This document shows positions 7,673 through 16,818 of a stretch of 64,000 nucleotides of DNA, one piece after another (positions within the stretch are counted from its first letter, which is position 1; every line of letters begins with the position of its first letter). A program made the position numbers and the translations under genes. This stretch comes from Psychrobacter okhotskensis (GTDB taxonomy: Bacteria > Pseudomonadota > Gammaproteobacteria > Pseudomonadales > Moraxellaceae). Location: positions 1 to 64,000 of the forward strand of contig NZ_JABRVQ010000011.1 in the NCBI RefSeq assembly GCF_013248965.1, in the 5' to 3' direction. Under the pieces are notes generated by a model. It searched no databases. It was not told the origin of the DNA and saw nothing but the letters and a program-made list of their open reading frames with translations.

Positions 7673-8904
7673 TTACCCTTTAACACAAACTACCTGACGC
7701 AAGGTATGCACCACTTCTACCAAGTCACTTTGCGCATTCATCACATCATCGATATTTTTATAAGCTGCTGGGATTTCGTCAATCACTGAGGCATCTTTAC
7801 GGCATTCCACGCCTTCGGTTTGGGCAATTTGATCGGCTACCGTGAAGACTTTTTTGGCTCAGTCCGTGACATCACGCGACCTGCACCGTGTGAGCAGGAG
7901 CAAAACGATTCCTCATTACCTTTACCGCGCACGATAAAGGACTTTGCGCCCATTGAGCCGGGGATGATACCGTATTCACCAACGCGAGCACGTACCGCGC
8001 CTTTGCGAGTGACAAAGATTTCTTCGCCGTAATGCTCTTCTTTTGCCACATAGTTATGATGACAGTTCACCGCTTTAACCTTGGCATCAAAGGGCTTAGT
8101 GATGATTTGATGTAGCGCTTTAATCGCTTTTTCCATCATGATTTCGCGATTTTTAAAGGCGAATCGCTGCGCCCAACCCACCGCAAACCAATAATCATCG
8201 AAGTGCTCGGTACCTTCGGCAAAGTAAGCCAAGTCTTTATCAGGCAAGTTAATAAACCACTTACGCATATCCTCACGTGCCAACTCGATAAAGTAGCGAC
8301 CGATAGCATTACCGACACCGCGCGAACCTGAATGCAGCATAATCCACACTTGATTGGTCTCATCCAAGCAGACTTCTACAAAGTGATTGCCCGTGCCAAG
8401 CGTACCCAAATGATTAAGATTATTAGTGTTTTTAAGCTTAGGATGCTTTTGGGTGATATAGTTAAAATCATCGACTAACGTTCCCCAACCATCCATGACG
8501 CTATTGTCAGGGTTTGACCAGGCTCCAACATCACGACGTGAACCGCGTCCACGAGTTTTACTACGACCATGTGGAATGGCTTTTTCAAGTTCAGTACGTA
8601 GACCCAGCAAATTATCAGGCAAATCATCAGCGGTTAGGGTGGTTTGCACGGCCATCATCCCGCAACCGATATCGACACCGACCGCTGCTGGAATAATCGC
8701 TTCTTTGGTCGGCAGCACCGTGCCGATAGTCGCGCCAATACCGACATGCACATCGGGCATTACCGCAAGCCACTTATAAATAAATGGCATTTTCGAAGCT
8801 TTAATAAGCTGGTCATGGGCTTTTGGGTCAACAGGTACGCCCTTTGTCCAAAGCCTGATAGGGGTTCCACCGTCCTGAATGATATTATGAGTAGTTGGTT
8901 GCAT
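7673..8904 (-). CDS. rtcB: RNA-splicing ligase RtcB, split by a -1 frame change
   Basis: Joins RNA 2',3'-cyclic phosphate or 3'-phosphate ends to 5'-OH ends using GTP and Mn2+. Frame 0 gives 355 residues with Asp78 and Cys81 (VDIGCG), His174 (GNHFVEV), His191 (LHSGSRG), NCHHNYV, and the guanylylated His339 in CSHGAG. It then stops at 7837. Reading -1 at A_AAA_AAG (7849-7855) continues VFTVADQIAQTEGVECRKDA and ends in VVHTLRQVVCVKG at 7673, giving about 410 residues against 408 in E. coli. The cause may be a programmed shift, a recent one-base deletion or a sequence error. A strong AAGGAG site and a sigma54 promoter lie upstream. Confidence 0.9.
7849..7855 (-). other. A_AAA_AAG slippery heptamer in rtcB
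   Basis: In the rtcB frame this site reads CCA AAA AAG TCT. Slipping back one base gives CCA AAA AAA GTC and restores the conserved RtcB C-terminus. The heptamer is the one used for -1 frameshifting in E. coli dnaX. I see no strong upstream Shine-Dalgarno-like stimulator and only weak possible downstream pairing, so a simple homopolymer deletion remains at least as likely. Confidence 0.45.
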
Positions 8905-8962
8905 AGCGTGCTCCTTAGTCTTATAAAGTTATTTAATATTGAATAAGCTGTGCTTTATACAC

Positions 8963-8979
8963 TGCGAAGGGCGTGCCAA
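8963..8979 (-). promoter_or_regulatory. sigma54 (-24/-12) promoter of the rtcB operon
   Basis: On the minus strand TTGGCACGCCCTTCGCA matches the RpoN consensus TTGGCACG-N4-TTGCA with one mismatch. The GG and GC dinucleotides have the required 10-base gap. It lies about 60 bases before the rtcB start and suits control by RtcR, encoded just upstream on the other strand. The rest of 8905-9193 is very AT-rich, as expected for activator or IHF contacts; I cannot assign the RtcR site itself. Confidence 0.85.
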
Positions 8980-9193
8980 GTTTTTTACTTTACCAGATAT
9001 GCAAGTTAAGTTACTGATAGTTAATAAGAAAATAGAAATTAAATATAAGTCTTATGCTCATTTATTTTATAGTAAAAATACAATACATTATGATTTATTC
9101 TATTTTTATAGAATTTAATATATATTAGATGGTATTAAGGTTAGGTTTGTTTTCAGAAAACTAATCTAAAAATAGAATTTAAAAGGTGCTTTT

Positions 9194-9949
9194 ATGATGA
9201 TTTTACTATTGCCAGGGGCAGATGGCACAGGCGTGCTATTTAAGCCATTTATAGAAGTGCTACAAGCTTCGATTAATACAGAGCATTTCTCAAAAGCGTC
9301 AAAGCCAATATCGAGCGTGATTATTAATTTAAATCATGATGAGATGGGCAATCCACTGGCACAAAAATTATCTGAACAAGCGACGCGTATTGAGAACGAA
9401 TATGAAGGTCAATCAGTAGTTGTCATTGCTGAGTCTTATTCTGGCTTATTGGCCTATGAGTTACTTAGCCGTCAGCAGTTAGACATCACACACGTTGTAT
9501 TTGTTGCAAGCTTCCTAAAAGCACCTAGCAAATTTGTTTCTATAGTCGCCAAGCTTAACCCTGCTTGGTTGAAAGGCGCTATTCGAACTACTCCAAGTGT
9601 AATATGGGGTAGAGTACTATTTGGACGCTGGCAAACGAGGCAACTGCGAATTTTATTTATTCAAGCACTGAAGCAGACGCCTAACGAGTTATTGCAACAG
9701 CGACTGGCAATCATTGCTAATACTACAGTAGCGCACAAAACCCTAAGTGTGCCTTGTTTATACTTGCAAGCCAATCAAGACAATCTAGTCTCTGCGCAAA
9801 ACATAGAGATATTTGATGAAGTATTTACTGATTTTTCTAGAATTGCTATGGATGGTAGCCATTTCTTATTACAGACCAATCCAGAAGGGGTTTGGGAGGC
9901 GATAAAAAGCAATATATACTTTGGAACGAATGATTACTATGTCAAATAA
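9194..9949 (+). CDS. alpha/beta hydrolase family protein
   Basis: The 251 residues begin MMILLLPGADGTGVLFKPF, a typical strand plus oxyanion-loop start. A nucleophile elbow AESYSG stands near residue 79 and a C-terminal DGSHFLLQTNP supplies the likely catalytic His. No signal peptide is seen, so it is probably cytoplasmic; the substrate is unknown. It overlaps the rtcR start and may be co-transcribed with it, but nothing ties it chemically to RNA repair. AAGGTG precedes the ATG. Confidence 0.8.
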   Translation: MMILLLPGADGTGVLFKPFIEVLQASINTEHFSKASKPISSVIINLNHDEMGNPLAQKLSEQATRIENEYEGQSVVVIAESYSGLLAYELLSRQQLDITHVVFVASFLKAPSKFVSIVAKLNPAWLKGAIRTTPSVIWGRVLFGRWQTRQLRILFIQALKQTPNELLQQRLAIIANTTVAHKTLSVPCLYLQANQDNLVSAQNIEIFDEVFTDFSRIAMDGSHFLLQTNPEGVWEAIKSNIYFGTNDYYVK

Positions 9950-11636
9950 AACCCAACATAATAAAACCGCCGTTATCGGCTTTCTCGGCACCACTTTAGA
10001 CAATGGCTTTAACGATAAGCGTTGGCAACGTTGGCGACCGACGGTTAGTCTAGGTTTGCATGATGCGCTGTTGATTGATGAGCTGCATATTTTATATAGC
10101 ACCCGTGACAAGCGTCTATTTAAGATTGTCAAAGATGACGTGGCGCATGTCAGTCCGCAGACACAAGTGATTGGTCATCATGTCTCGTTATCTAGTCCGT
10201 GGGATTTTGCGGATGTCTATGCTGAGCTGTATGACTTTGCGGCAGCGTTCGACTTTCAAGATAACACTGATTATCTGCTGCATCTGACTACGGGCACGCA
10301 TGTCGCGCAGATTTGCTGGTTTTTATTGGTAGAGGCAGGATTCATCCCAGCAGATTTACTGCAGACGTCTCCTTGTCCGAGACCGGATCAAGCGGATCCG
10401 CAAGGTCGCTATCAAGTGATAGATTTAGACGTCTCGCGTTATGATGGTTTACGCGCACGCTTTGAGGCGGAAAAGCAGCAGCATTGGCAAACCTTGCAAG
10501 CCAATCTCGTTACCCAAAATGCTGCTTATCAACAGCTCATCTCCGATATCGAAAAAGTTGCCACGCGCTCGACCGCGCCGATACTATTGATGGGTGCAAC
10601 AGGAGCAGGCAAGTCGCAACTTGCGAGCCAAATCTACGCTCTAAAAAAGGCCAAAGCCAACAGTACCGCACAAGGTAAATATGCGTTAAATAAATTTGTC
10701 GAAGTCAACTGTGCCACCTTGCGCGGTGATACAGCAATGAGTGTATTGTTTGGGCATATTAAAGGCGCATTTACAGGTGCGGCGTCAAATCGTGATGGTT
10801 TACTAAAATCAGCGGACGGCGGTTTATTATTCTTAGATGAAATCGGTGAATTGGGACTTGATGAGCAGGCAATGTTATTAACGGCACTAGAGGAGCAGCG
10901 CTTTTATCCGCTCGGTAGTGATACGTCGATTAACGTCTCGTTTCAGCTAATGGCAGGAACCAATAAAGACTTGCGCCAAGCGGTCACAGATGGTGAGTTT
11001 CGTGCGGATTTATTTGCGCGGCTTAATACGTGGACGTTCTTTTTGCCGTCACTTAAAGACAGACTAGAGGATTTACCTGCTAATATCGATTATGAGCTGG
11101 CGCGTTTAGGTAGCGAACAGCAGCAACAATATCGCTTTGAGCCGAGTGCACGACAGTTGTATGAAGACTTCGCAACTAGTCCGCAGGCGACATGGCAAGG
11201 CAATTTTCGGGATTTAAGCGCGAGTATGATTCGCTTGACTACGCTTGCAGATAGCAAAGTGATTAGAGTAGTGGATGTGCAGGCAGAGATTGAACGTTTG
11301 ACAGAGCTATGGTCATCACCGGGAGACATGCAGTCTAAAAATAGCCTAAGTAAAAATAAACCTGAAACAGGGTTAGACAGTGAACTATTAGAGCAGGGTA
11401 GCCATGAGCTTTTAAGCCAATATCTTGACGAAGAAATGCTTGAGTCTATCGATCCTTTTGACGCTATACAATTGGCTTATGTTATTAATGTTTGTATTGA
11501 TCATAAAAATCAAGCAGCAGCAGGGCGCTACCTCTATGCCAACTCCCGCAATAAACTCAAAAACCCTAATGACAGCGATCGTTTACGTAAGTACCTGATG
11601 AAGTTTGGGCTTAAGTTCGATGAGTTATCTTTTTAA
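9930..11636 (+). CDS. rtcR: RtcR, sigma54-dependent activator of the RNA-repair operon
   Basis: About 568 residues. The N-terminal RtcR/CARF-type sensor domain (1-180; HLTTGTHVAQICWFLL) is thought to bind an RNA-damage-derived nucleotide ligand. The AAA+ domain has Walker A GATGAGKS (222-229), the sigma54-contact loop GAFTGA (279-284) and Walker B LLFLDEIGE. The C-terminal DNA-binding region contains AAGRYLYANSRNKL. It resembles E. coli RtcR throughout. Starts at 9921 (TTG), 9930 (ATG) and 9939 (ATG) are possible; 9930 has GGAA nearby. It should activate the sigma54 promoter at 8963-8979. Confidence 0.95.
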   Translation: MITMSNKTQHNKTAVIGFLGTTLDNGFNDKRWQRWRPTVSLGLHDALLIDELHILYSTRDKRLFKIVKDDVAHVSPQTQVIGHHVSLSSPWDFADVYAELYDFAAAFDFQDNTDYLLHLTTGTHVAQICWFLLVEAGFIPADLLQTSPCPRPDQADPQGRYQVIDLDVSRYDGLRARFEAEKQQHWQTLQANLVTQNAAYQQLISDIEKVATRSTAPILLMGATGAGKSQLASQIYALKKAKANSTAQGKYALNKFVEVNCATLRGDTAMSVLFGHIKGAFTGAASNRDGLLKSADGGLLFLDEIGELGLDEQAMLLTALEEQRFYPLGSDTSINVSFQLMAGTNKDLRQAVTDGEFRADLFARLNTWTFFLPSLKDRLEDLPANIDYELARLGSEQQQQYRFEPSARQLYEDFATSPQATWQGNFRDLSASMIRLTTLADSKVIRVVDVQAEIERLTELWSSPGDMQSKNSLSKNKPETGLDSELLEQGSHELLSQYLDEEMLESIDPFDAIQLAYVINVCIDHKNQAAAGRYLYANSRNKLKNPNDSDRLRKYLMKFGLKFDELSF

Positions 11637-11645
11637 TAAAGGTAA

Positions 11646-12155
11646 CAAGTATTTACGGATAACTTGCATCATATTATTGTCTCAGATATAAGTGTGCAAA
11701 TGCTGGATAAGGCTAAAGAGAAAATGACTAACTACAGTGCGAACACTTCATTTATGCCTTTAGACGCTGAAAACATGATACAGATTGAGAGCGCCAGCCA
11801 AGATGTGGTATCTATCTCTTTAGGATTGAAAATATGTGATAGACATAAGGCATTGCAAGAAGCTTATCGAGTATTAAAAGCAGAGGGTAGACTAGTCGTT
11901 TTAGAAGCTTCTAACATTCCTATTAACTGGATTCATAAATTATATTTAGGATATATGTCAGTGGTAATGCCACTGATTGGTTGGCTGGCAACGGGTGGTG
12001 ACAGCTCAGCTTATCAGTACTTGCTTAAGGGCGTAAAAGACTTCCCTAGTGCCGAAGCTTTAGCGCAAGAGATGAAAGATATTGGCTTTGGTGAGGTCAA
12101 TTTTGAGCGCTTAAGCTTTGGCATTGTCGCTATTCATATGGCACGTAAACTATAG
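11646..12155 (+). pseudogene. N-terminally truncated UbiE/COQ5-like methyltransferase
   Basis: The frame begins just after a stop at 11643. It reads VSDISVQMLDKAKEKM, DVVSISLGLKICDRHKALQEAYRVL and a C-terminus GFGEVNFERLSFGIVAIHMARKL. These are the middle and end of a ubiquinone/menaquinone-type SAM methyltransferase. The N-terminal part with the glycine-rich SAM-binding motif I is absent, and only a TTG (11664) is available as a start. It lies 9 bases after the rtcR stop. I infer a remnant left by rearrangement at the edge of the rtc locus, though a short expressed product cannot be excluded. Confidence 0.7.
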
Positions 12156-12185
12156 TCAAGCTACTGCTATGATATGCACACACGC

Positions 12186-13091
12186 TCAATCGCTGCTATT
12201 TTCAAAGTCATAGCCTTTGACCGCTGGCGTGCTTTTAGAGAAATCAATTTGATAGTTATGAGTCTGATCTTTATCATCGATAAGTCCATTACCGTCACTG
12301 TCTGAGCGAGTGATAAAATAATAACGCGATAGTTGTGGTAGCCATTTGGTGGTTTGGATAAATTCATTATCAGGATGCAGTTTGAGCAACTTATCCCCTT
12401 TATCGTCACTCATATACAGCGCTTGTTGCTTCAATAAATTTTTATCTTTGGCATCTTTTTGATTTGGCGTCTCATTAATATGATAGATAGCATGCTTAAA
12501 TAAAGTGTTTACGGTCTCAAAACGCGGCGTTCTATAAACTTCGTCTGTAGCATTATCAGACTCTATATCTGTCACGATATTAGCGTCCACAATAGCATCA
12601 CCATTTGAATTTATTTTTAAAATACGTTTTTTAGTGACATGAGGAATAAAGATACTACGGATAATAAAGCTATCGTCAACCAATAACTTTTTTTCTACGC
12701 CAGTTGCGAGGTCTTCAAAGACGATATTACTGATGTAGGTTTGATAGGTATAAGGCTCTGTTTCTGCAAAGATAGTAGGTTGCCATTTATCCCTAGATTT
12801 TATACTACTTAAACTTTCATCCTGCTCAGCAGTCAAGCTAAGCGGCGAGATCGGATGAAGCAGAGTAGGCCAGCCTTTAATATAGTGCGGGAACTCAATT
12901 TGCGTGGCGATTGGCGCTGGAGTAGCAGTACTGGCATCTGAATTATCAGTCTGATTTGGATTGCTAGTTTGAGTTTCAGCCGTAGCGTCAGGGTTATTAT
13001 TGGGCTGACAAGCACTAAGCATTAGCATAGCTGCTAAACTAATGCCAAAAGATAGTGCCGATTTCGCTAAATTCTTATTATAATGAGTCAT
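12186..13091 (-). CDS. hypothetical lipoprotein
   Basis: About 301 residues. The signal peptide ends in the lipobox LMLSAC and is followed by a low-complexity linker rich in Asn, Thr, Asp and Ala (NNNPDATAETQTSNPNQTDN). The folded part has no family I recognise; it includes DSDGNGLIDDKDQ, a possible EF-hand-like calcium loop. ATG codons at 13097 and 13091 are both possible; AGGA is better spaced for 13091. Its function is unknown. Confidence 0.75.
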   Translation of the reverse strand: MTHYNKNLAKSALSFGISLAAMLMLSACQPNNNPDATAETQTSNPNQTDNSDASTATPAPIATQIEFPHYIKGWPTLLHPISPLSLTAEQDESLSSIKSRDKWQPTIFAETEPYTYQTYISNIVFEDLATGVEKKLLVDDSFIIRSIFIPHVTKKRILKINSNGDAIVDANIVTDIESDNATDEVYRTPRFETVNTLFKHAIYHINETPNQKDAKDKNLLKQQALYMSDDKGDKLLKLHPDNEFIQTTKWLPQLSRYYFITRSDSDGNGLIDDKDQTHNYQIDFSKSTPAVKGYDFENSSD

Positions 13092-13207
13092 GCGCATTCC
13101 TATATAACTTTTTATATTCGGTATATTTAATCATACGCATATGATTTAACATTTCAACAAAGTTACATGGAAAATTGATGGAATAGATATAGCTATGCTA
13201 CTTTTAT

Positions 13208-14023
13208 TTAAATCCCACTCCCAATCTGTTCAGCCAACGCCTGCAATTTTGGCACTATTATTGCTGCATATTCCTTTGCATCCCAGTTCGCTCTTGGCAC
13301 ACTAGCATTTAACGAATAGGCAAAATGATTCGTTGCTACATCAAATACACCAACCGCCACTGCCAATATATCTGGCGAAAACTCACCGTCGGACAAGGTA
13401 TAGCCTTTTTCTTCAAAGTGTTTAGCAGCTTTATTTAGGTTTAACTGCGCTATTTGAGTGTCCTTAGCCGATGATCTTGTTCGTAGATTATTATTAATAA
13501 CAGCCTGTCTAGTTGGCGTACTCATCGCATAAAAAGCCCGACCAATAGCCGTATCAGCAATAGGGACAGCGGAGCCCACTTGCAGATTTACCGAGAGTCG
13601 AGCAGGACTACGATAGCAAGCCAAATAACGCATCTCTCCTTCAATTTCGGTGGCTAAATTCACTGACACCTCATAGTCTAGCGCAAATTGGCGCAATAGA
13701 GGCTCTGCAAGTGCTACCAAATCATGCTGACTCCAAGCGCTAGCGCTCAAACGAACGGCACTGCTGCCTAGCTGATATTGACCCTGTACAGTAGTACGCA
13801 AGAACCCGAGAGTCGTCAAGGTGTAAATCAGTCGCGTCACAGTCGCTTTAGGTAATCCACTCATTTGACACAACTGCTGGTGACTCATTTGCTCTTGATG
13901 CTCAAATGCTGCGAGCAACAGTAATCCACGGCCAAGAGCGGTGACAAATTGCCGATCTTCAGCTTCTTTGCTCTGTATAAGTTGATCATTAATATTCTCT
14001 AATAAAAGCGTGTTTTTCATCAT
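13208..14023 (-). CDS. IclR family transcriptional regulator (next to gcdH)
   Basis: The 271 residues have an N-terminal winged helix-turn-helix (MSHQQLCQMSGLPKATVTRL, about 45-64) and the IclR ligand-binding domain (VGSAVPIADTAIGRAFYA; YTLSDGEFSPDILAVAVGV). It is divergently placed from gcdH. The 175-base gap holds a 21-bp perfect palindrome plus a third half-site, the arrangement known for PcaU/PobR-type IclR regulators. I infer that it controls glutarate catabolism in response to a pathway acid. Confidence 0.9.
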   Translation of the reverse strand: MMKNTLLLENINDQLIQSKEAEDRQFVTALGRGLLLLAAFEHQEQMSHQQLCQMSGLPKATVTRLIYTLTTLGFLRTTVQGQYQLGSSAVRLSASAWSQHDLVALAEPLLRQFALDYEVSVNLATEIEGEMRYLACYRSPARLSVNLQVGSAVPIADTAIGRAFYAMSTPTRQAVINNNLRTRSSAKDTQIAQLNLNKAAKHFEEKGYTLSDGEFSPDILAVAVGVFDVATNHFAYSLNASVPRANWDAKEYAAIIVPKLQALAEQIGSGI

Positions 14024-14077
14024 TTTATAGCCATAGTTAGCAATAGGGGTTTACAGCAGCCTATAATTCTGCTTAAA

Positions 14078-14105
14078 TAGTTTCATAATATGAAACTAAG
14101 TTTCG
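14078..14105. promoter_or_regulatory. IclR-type operator with three half-sites
   Basis: A perfect palindrome with arms TAGTTTCATA and TATGAAACTA about one central A (14078-14098) is followed directly by a third half-site AGTTTCG. It lies between the divergent IclR gene and gcdH, about 100 bases before gcdH. Confidence 0.7.
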
Positions 14106-14198
14106 CACAGCGGAATTAAGAAGTCAATATCTTACTAAGTTAGTTCATATCTCATTCACTACTCGTCGGTCAGGATGACTGACACCAAGGAGCTCCAC

Positions 14199-15383
14199 AT
14201 GGCAACATCTACTAGCCCACGTTTTGATTGGGAAGATCCTTTTTTATTACGCGATCAGCTGACTGACGAAGAGCGCATGGTCACTGAAAGTGCTCGTCAG
14301 TTTTTTCAAAAAGAATTAATGCCTAATATTGTTGAGGCCAATCGTAATGAGGTTTTCGATCGTAATATCATGCGTCAAATGGGTGAGATGGGTCTGCTTG
14401 GTGTGACTATTGAGGGCTATGATTGCGCGGGTATGTCCAGCGTCGCGTATGGTCTGCTGGCTAAAGAAATTGAAGCGGTTGACTCGGGCTATCGTTCAGC
14501 GATGAGTGTACAGTCAAGCTTGGTCATGCATCCTATTTGGGCGTACGGCACCGAAGAGCAAAGAGAGCGATACTTGCCAAAGCTGGCTTCAGGCGAATAT
14601 GTCGGCTGCTTTGGTCTGACTGAACCAGATTCCGGCTCTGATCCTTCATCGATGTCGACTCGTGCGCGTGCAGTGGATGGCGGTTATGAGCTGACGGGTA
14701 ATAAGATGTGGATTACCAACAGTCCTATCGCGGATGTGTTTGTGGTGTGGGCAAAAGATGACGCTGGTGATATTCGTGGTTTTATCTTAGATAAAGGCAT
14801 GAAAGGCTTATCAGCGCCGAAGATTGAAGGGAAGTTCTCACTGCGTGCCTCAGTCACTGGCGAGATTGTCATGGACAAAGTGTTCGTTCCCGAAGCCAAT
14901 GCCTTCCCAGATATCCGTGGTCTAAAAGGGCCGTTTGGTTGCTTAAATAAAGCCCGTTACGGTATCGCTTGGGGCTCAATGGGCGCGGCTGAGTTTTGCT
15001 GGAAAGCGGCTCGTCAATACACGCTAGATCGCAAGCAGTTTGGTCGTCCGCTAGCCGCGACGCAGCTCGTGCAGTTGAAGCTTGCCAATATGCAAACTGA
15101 AATCACGTTGGGTCTACAGGCAGCGCTACGTGTTGGGCGTCTGATGGATGAAGACAATGCAGCGCCTGAGATGATTTCGCTGATTAAGCGTAATAATTGT
15201 GGTAAAGCGCTGGATGTCGCGCGTATCGCTCGTGATATGCATGGCGGTAACGGTATCTCTGATGAGTATCACATCATCCGTCACGTCATGAACCTAGAGG
15301 CGGTCAACACTTATGAAGGGACGCATGATATTCATGCGCTCATCTTAGGTCGTGCACAGACGGGTATTCAAGCGTTCTTTTAA
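14199..15383 (+). CDS. gcdH: glutaryl-CoA dehydrogenase
   Basis: A flavin enzyme that oxidises and decarboxylates glutaryl-CoA to crotonyl-CoA, the late step of lysine, tryptophan and glutarate breakdown. The 394-residue product has acyl-CoA dehydrogenase motifs [15 protein letters not shown] and [13 protein letters not shown], and the GCDH hallmark [19 protein letters not shown] with catalytic Glu373. An upstream ATG at 14175 is possible, but AAGGAG six bases before 14199 decides the start. A CoA-transferase that could make glutaryl-CoA follows. Confidence 0.95.
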   Translation: MATSTSPRFDWEDPFLLRDQLTDEERMVTESARQFFQKELMPNIVEANRNEVFDRNIMRQMGEMGLLGVTIEGYDCAGMSSVAYGLLAKEIEAVDSGYRSAMSVQSSLVMHPIWAYGTEEQRERYLPKLASGEYVGCFGLTEPDSGSDPSSMSTRARAVDGGYELTGNKMWITNSPIADVFVVWAKDDAGDIRGFILDKGMKGLSAPKIEGKFSLRASVTGEIVMDKVFVPEANAFPDIRGLKGPFGCLNKARYGIAWGSMGAAEFCWKAARQYTLDRKQFGRPLAATQLVQLKLANMQTEITLGLQAALRVGRLMDEDNAAPEMISLIKRNNCGKALDVARIARDMHGGNGISDEYHIIRHVMNLEAVNTYEGTHDIHALILGRAQTGIQAFF

Positions 15384-15414
15384 GCGTTTTTAATTGATAC
15401 AACTGTATTTTGTG

Positions 15415-15471
15415 ACGTACGTTATTGTTTTGCTTTTTACGAAGCAGTTATAGACAGTAGCGTACGTTTTT
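15415..15471 (+). terminator. terminator after gcdH
   Basis: Arms ACGTACGTTATTGT (15415-15428) and ACAGTAGCGTACGT (15454-15467) pair over 14 bp with two G-U pairs. An inner hairpin GCTT/GAAGC and a TTTTT run follow. It may partly uncouple gcdH from the CoA-transferase gene. Confidence 0.7.
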
Positions 15472-15569
15472 CAGTTGTTCTTCATGATTTAACCGTTAAG
15501 CGGCTAAATGATGCAGAACAGTTTTATGATCAAAAAATCAAAGAATACGCTACAAAATAAGGGATGATT

Positions 15570-16778
15570 ATGACTGATAGGGCTAATATGCCAGAGGGCG
15601 CGTTGCATGGTATCAAGGTACTGGATTTATCGAGAGTATTGGCGGGCCCTTCTTGCACACAAGTACTTGCTGATCTGGGCGCAGAAGTCATAAAAGTTGA
15701 GCGTCCACATATCGGCGATGAAACGCGTCATTGGGCCCCGCCAAAATTCAGCGATGACACTTCCGCTTATTACGCTACTATTAACCGCAATAAAAAATCG
15801 CTTACCGTCGATATTACTAAACCGGCAGGACAGGCCATTATCAAACAGCTCATTGCTGATAGCGATATTGTCGTTGAGAACTTTAAGGTAGGTGGTTTAA
15901 AGAAATACGGCTTAGATTACGACAGTTTAAAACAAGCCAATCCACGTCTGATTTATGCGTCATTGACGGGTTTTGGTCAGACAGGTCCCGACGCCAAGCG
16001 CCCCGGTTACGACTATATTATTCAAGGGCTATCAGGACTAATGAGTATTACTGGGCCAAGCGACGGCGAACCGCACAAGGTTGGTGTGGCCGTCGTTGAT
16101 TTGTTTGCAGGCTTGCAGCTGACCATTGGCATTCAAGCGGCACTGCTGGCACGTCAGCATACTGGATTTGGACAACATGTCGATGTAGCATTGCTTGACA
16201 GTGCACTGGCGATGTTAGCGAACGTCGGTATGAATCATTTAGCCTCAGGTGATGTACCGCCAAGACTGGGTAATCAGCATCCCAATATCGTGCCTTATCA
16301 AGTGTTTGCTGGTGAGGGGGAGGCGCACTTTATCTTAGCATGTGGTAATGACAGCCAGTTTGCCAAGCTTTGTGACGTATTGGGTATTGATTGGCATAGC
16401 GACAGCCGCTTTACGACCAATCCGCAACGCGTTGCCAATCGTGAGCTGCTATGTAATGAGCTGGCCAAAAAGTTCGGCGAGCAACCACGCAACTATTGGT
16501 TAGAGGTATTGGATCAAGCAGGCATTCCGTGCGGTGCTATTCATAACGTGGCCGAAGCTTTAGCCATGCCGCAAGCATTGGCACGCGAGATGATTGTTGA
16601 TTTTAGTGAGCAGGGTAGTCCTGTTAGAGCACTGGGTAATCCCATTAAGCTTTCTGCATCACCTGTCAGCTATCGTACGCCGCCACCGCAATTGAGCGAG
16701 CATACCGATAGCACGCTTGCTGATTTGGGTTACGACAGCGAGATGATTGCCAAGCTTAAAGCGGATGGGATTGTTTAG
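15570..16778 (+). CDS. class III CoA-transferase (CaiB/BaiF), probable succinyl-CoA:glutarate CoA-transferase
   Basis: About 402 residues of the formyl-CoA-transferase fold: VLDLSRVLAGPSCTQVLADLGAEVIKVE at the start, YYATINRNKKSL, GPDAKRPGYDYIIQG and the nucleophilic Asp region VDVALLDSALAML. Acceptor specificity cannot be read from sequence. Placement after gcdH beside an IclR regulator supports glutarate activation (gcdG-like). The ATG at 15570 is preferred over 15564 because AAGGGA is correctly spaced. Confidence 0.85.
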   Translation: MTDRANMPEGALHGIKVLDLSRVLAGPSCTQVLADLGAEVIKVERPHIGDETRHWAPPKFSDDTSAYYATINRNKKSLTVDITKPAGQAIIKQLIADSDIVVENFKVGGLKKYGLDYDSLKQANPRLIYASLTGFGQTGPDAKRPGYDYIIQGLSGLMSITGPSDGEPHKVGVAVVDLFAGLQLTIGIQAALLARQHTGFGQHVDVALLDSALAMLANVGMNHLASGDVPPRLGNQHPNIVPYQVFAGEGEAHFILACGNDSQFAKLCDVLGIDWHSDSRFTTNPQRVANRELLCNELAKKFGEQPRNYWLEVLDQAGIPCGAIHNVAEALAMPQALAREMIVDFSEQGSPVRALGNPIKLSASPVSYRTPPPQLSEHTDSTLADLGYDSEMIAKLKADGIV

Positions 16779-16818
16779 TTAATGGCTCATTTGACTGTTT
16801 GAGACGTTTATTAAACAG

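Noticed and set aside
7837..8904. rtcB as a normal 355-residue gene
   Set aside because: The conserved RtcB C-terminus lies intact in the next frame down to 7673, so the short frame is not the whole gene.
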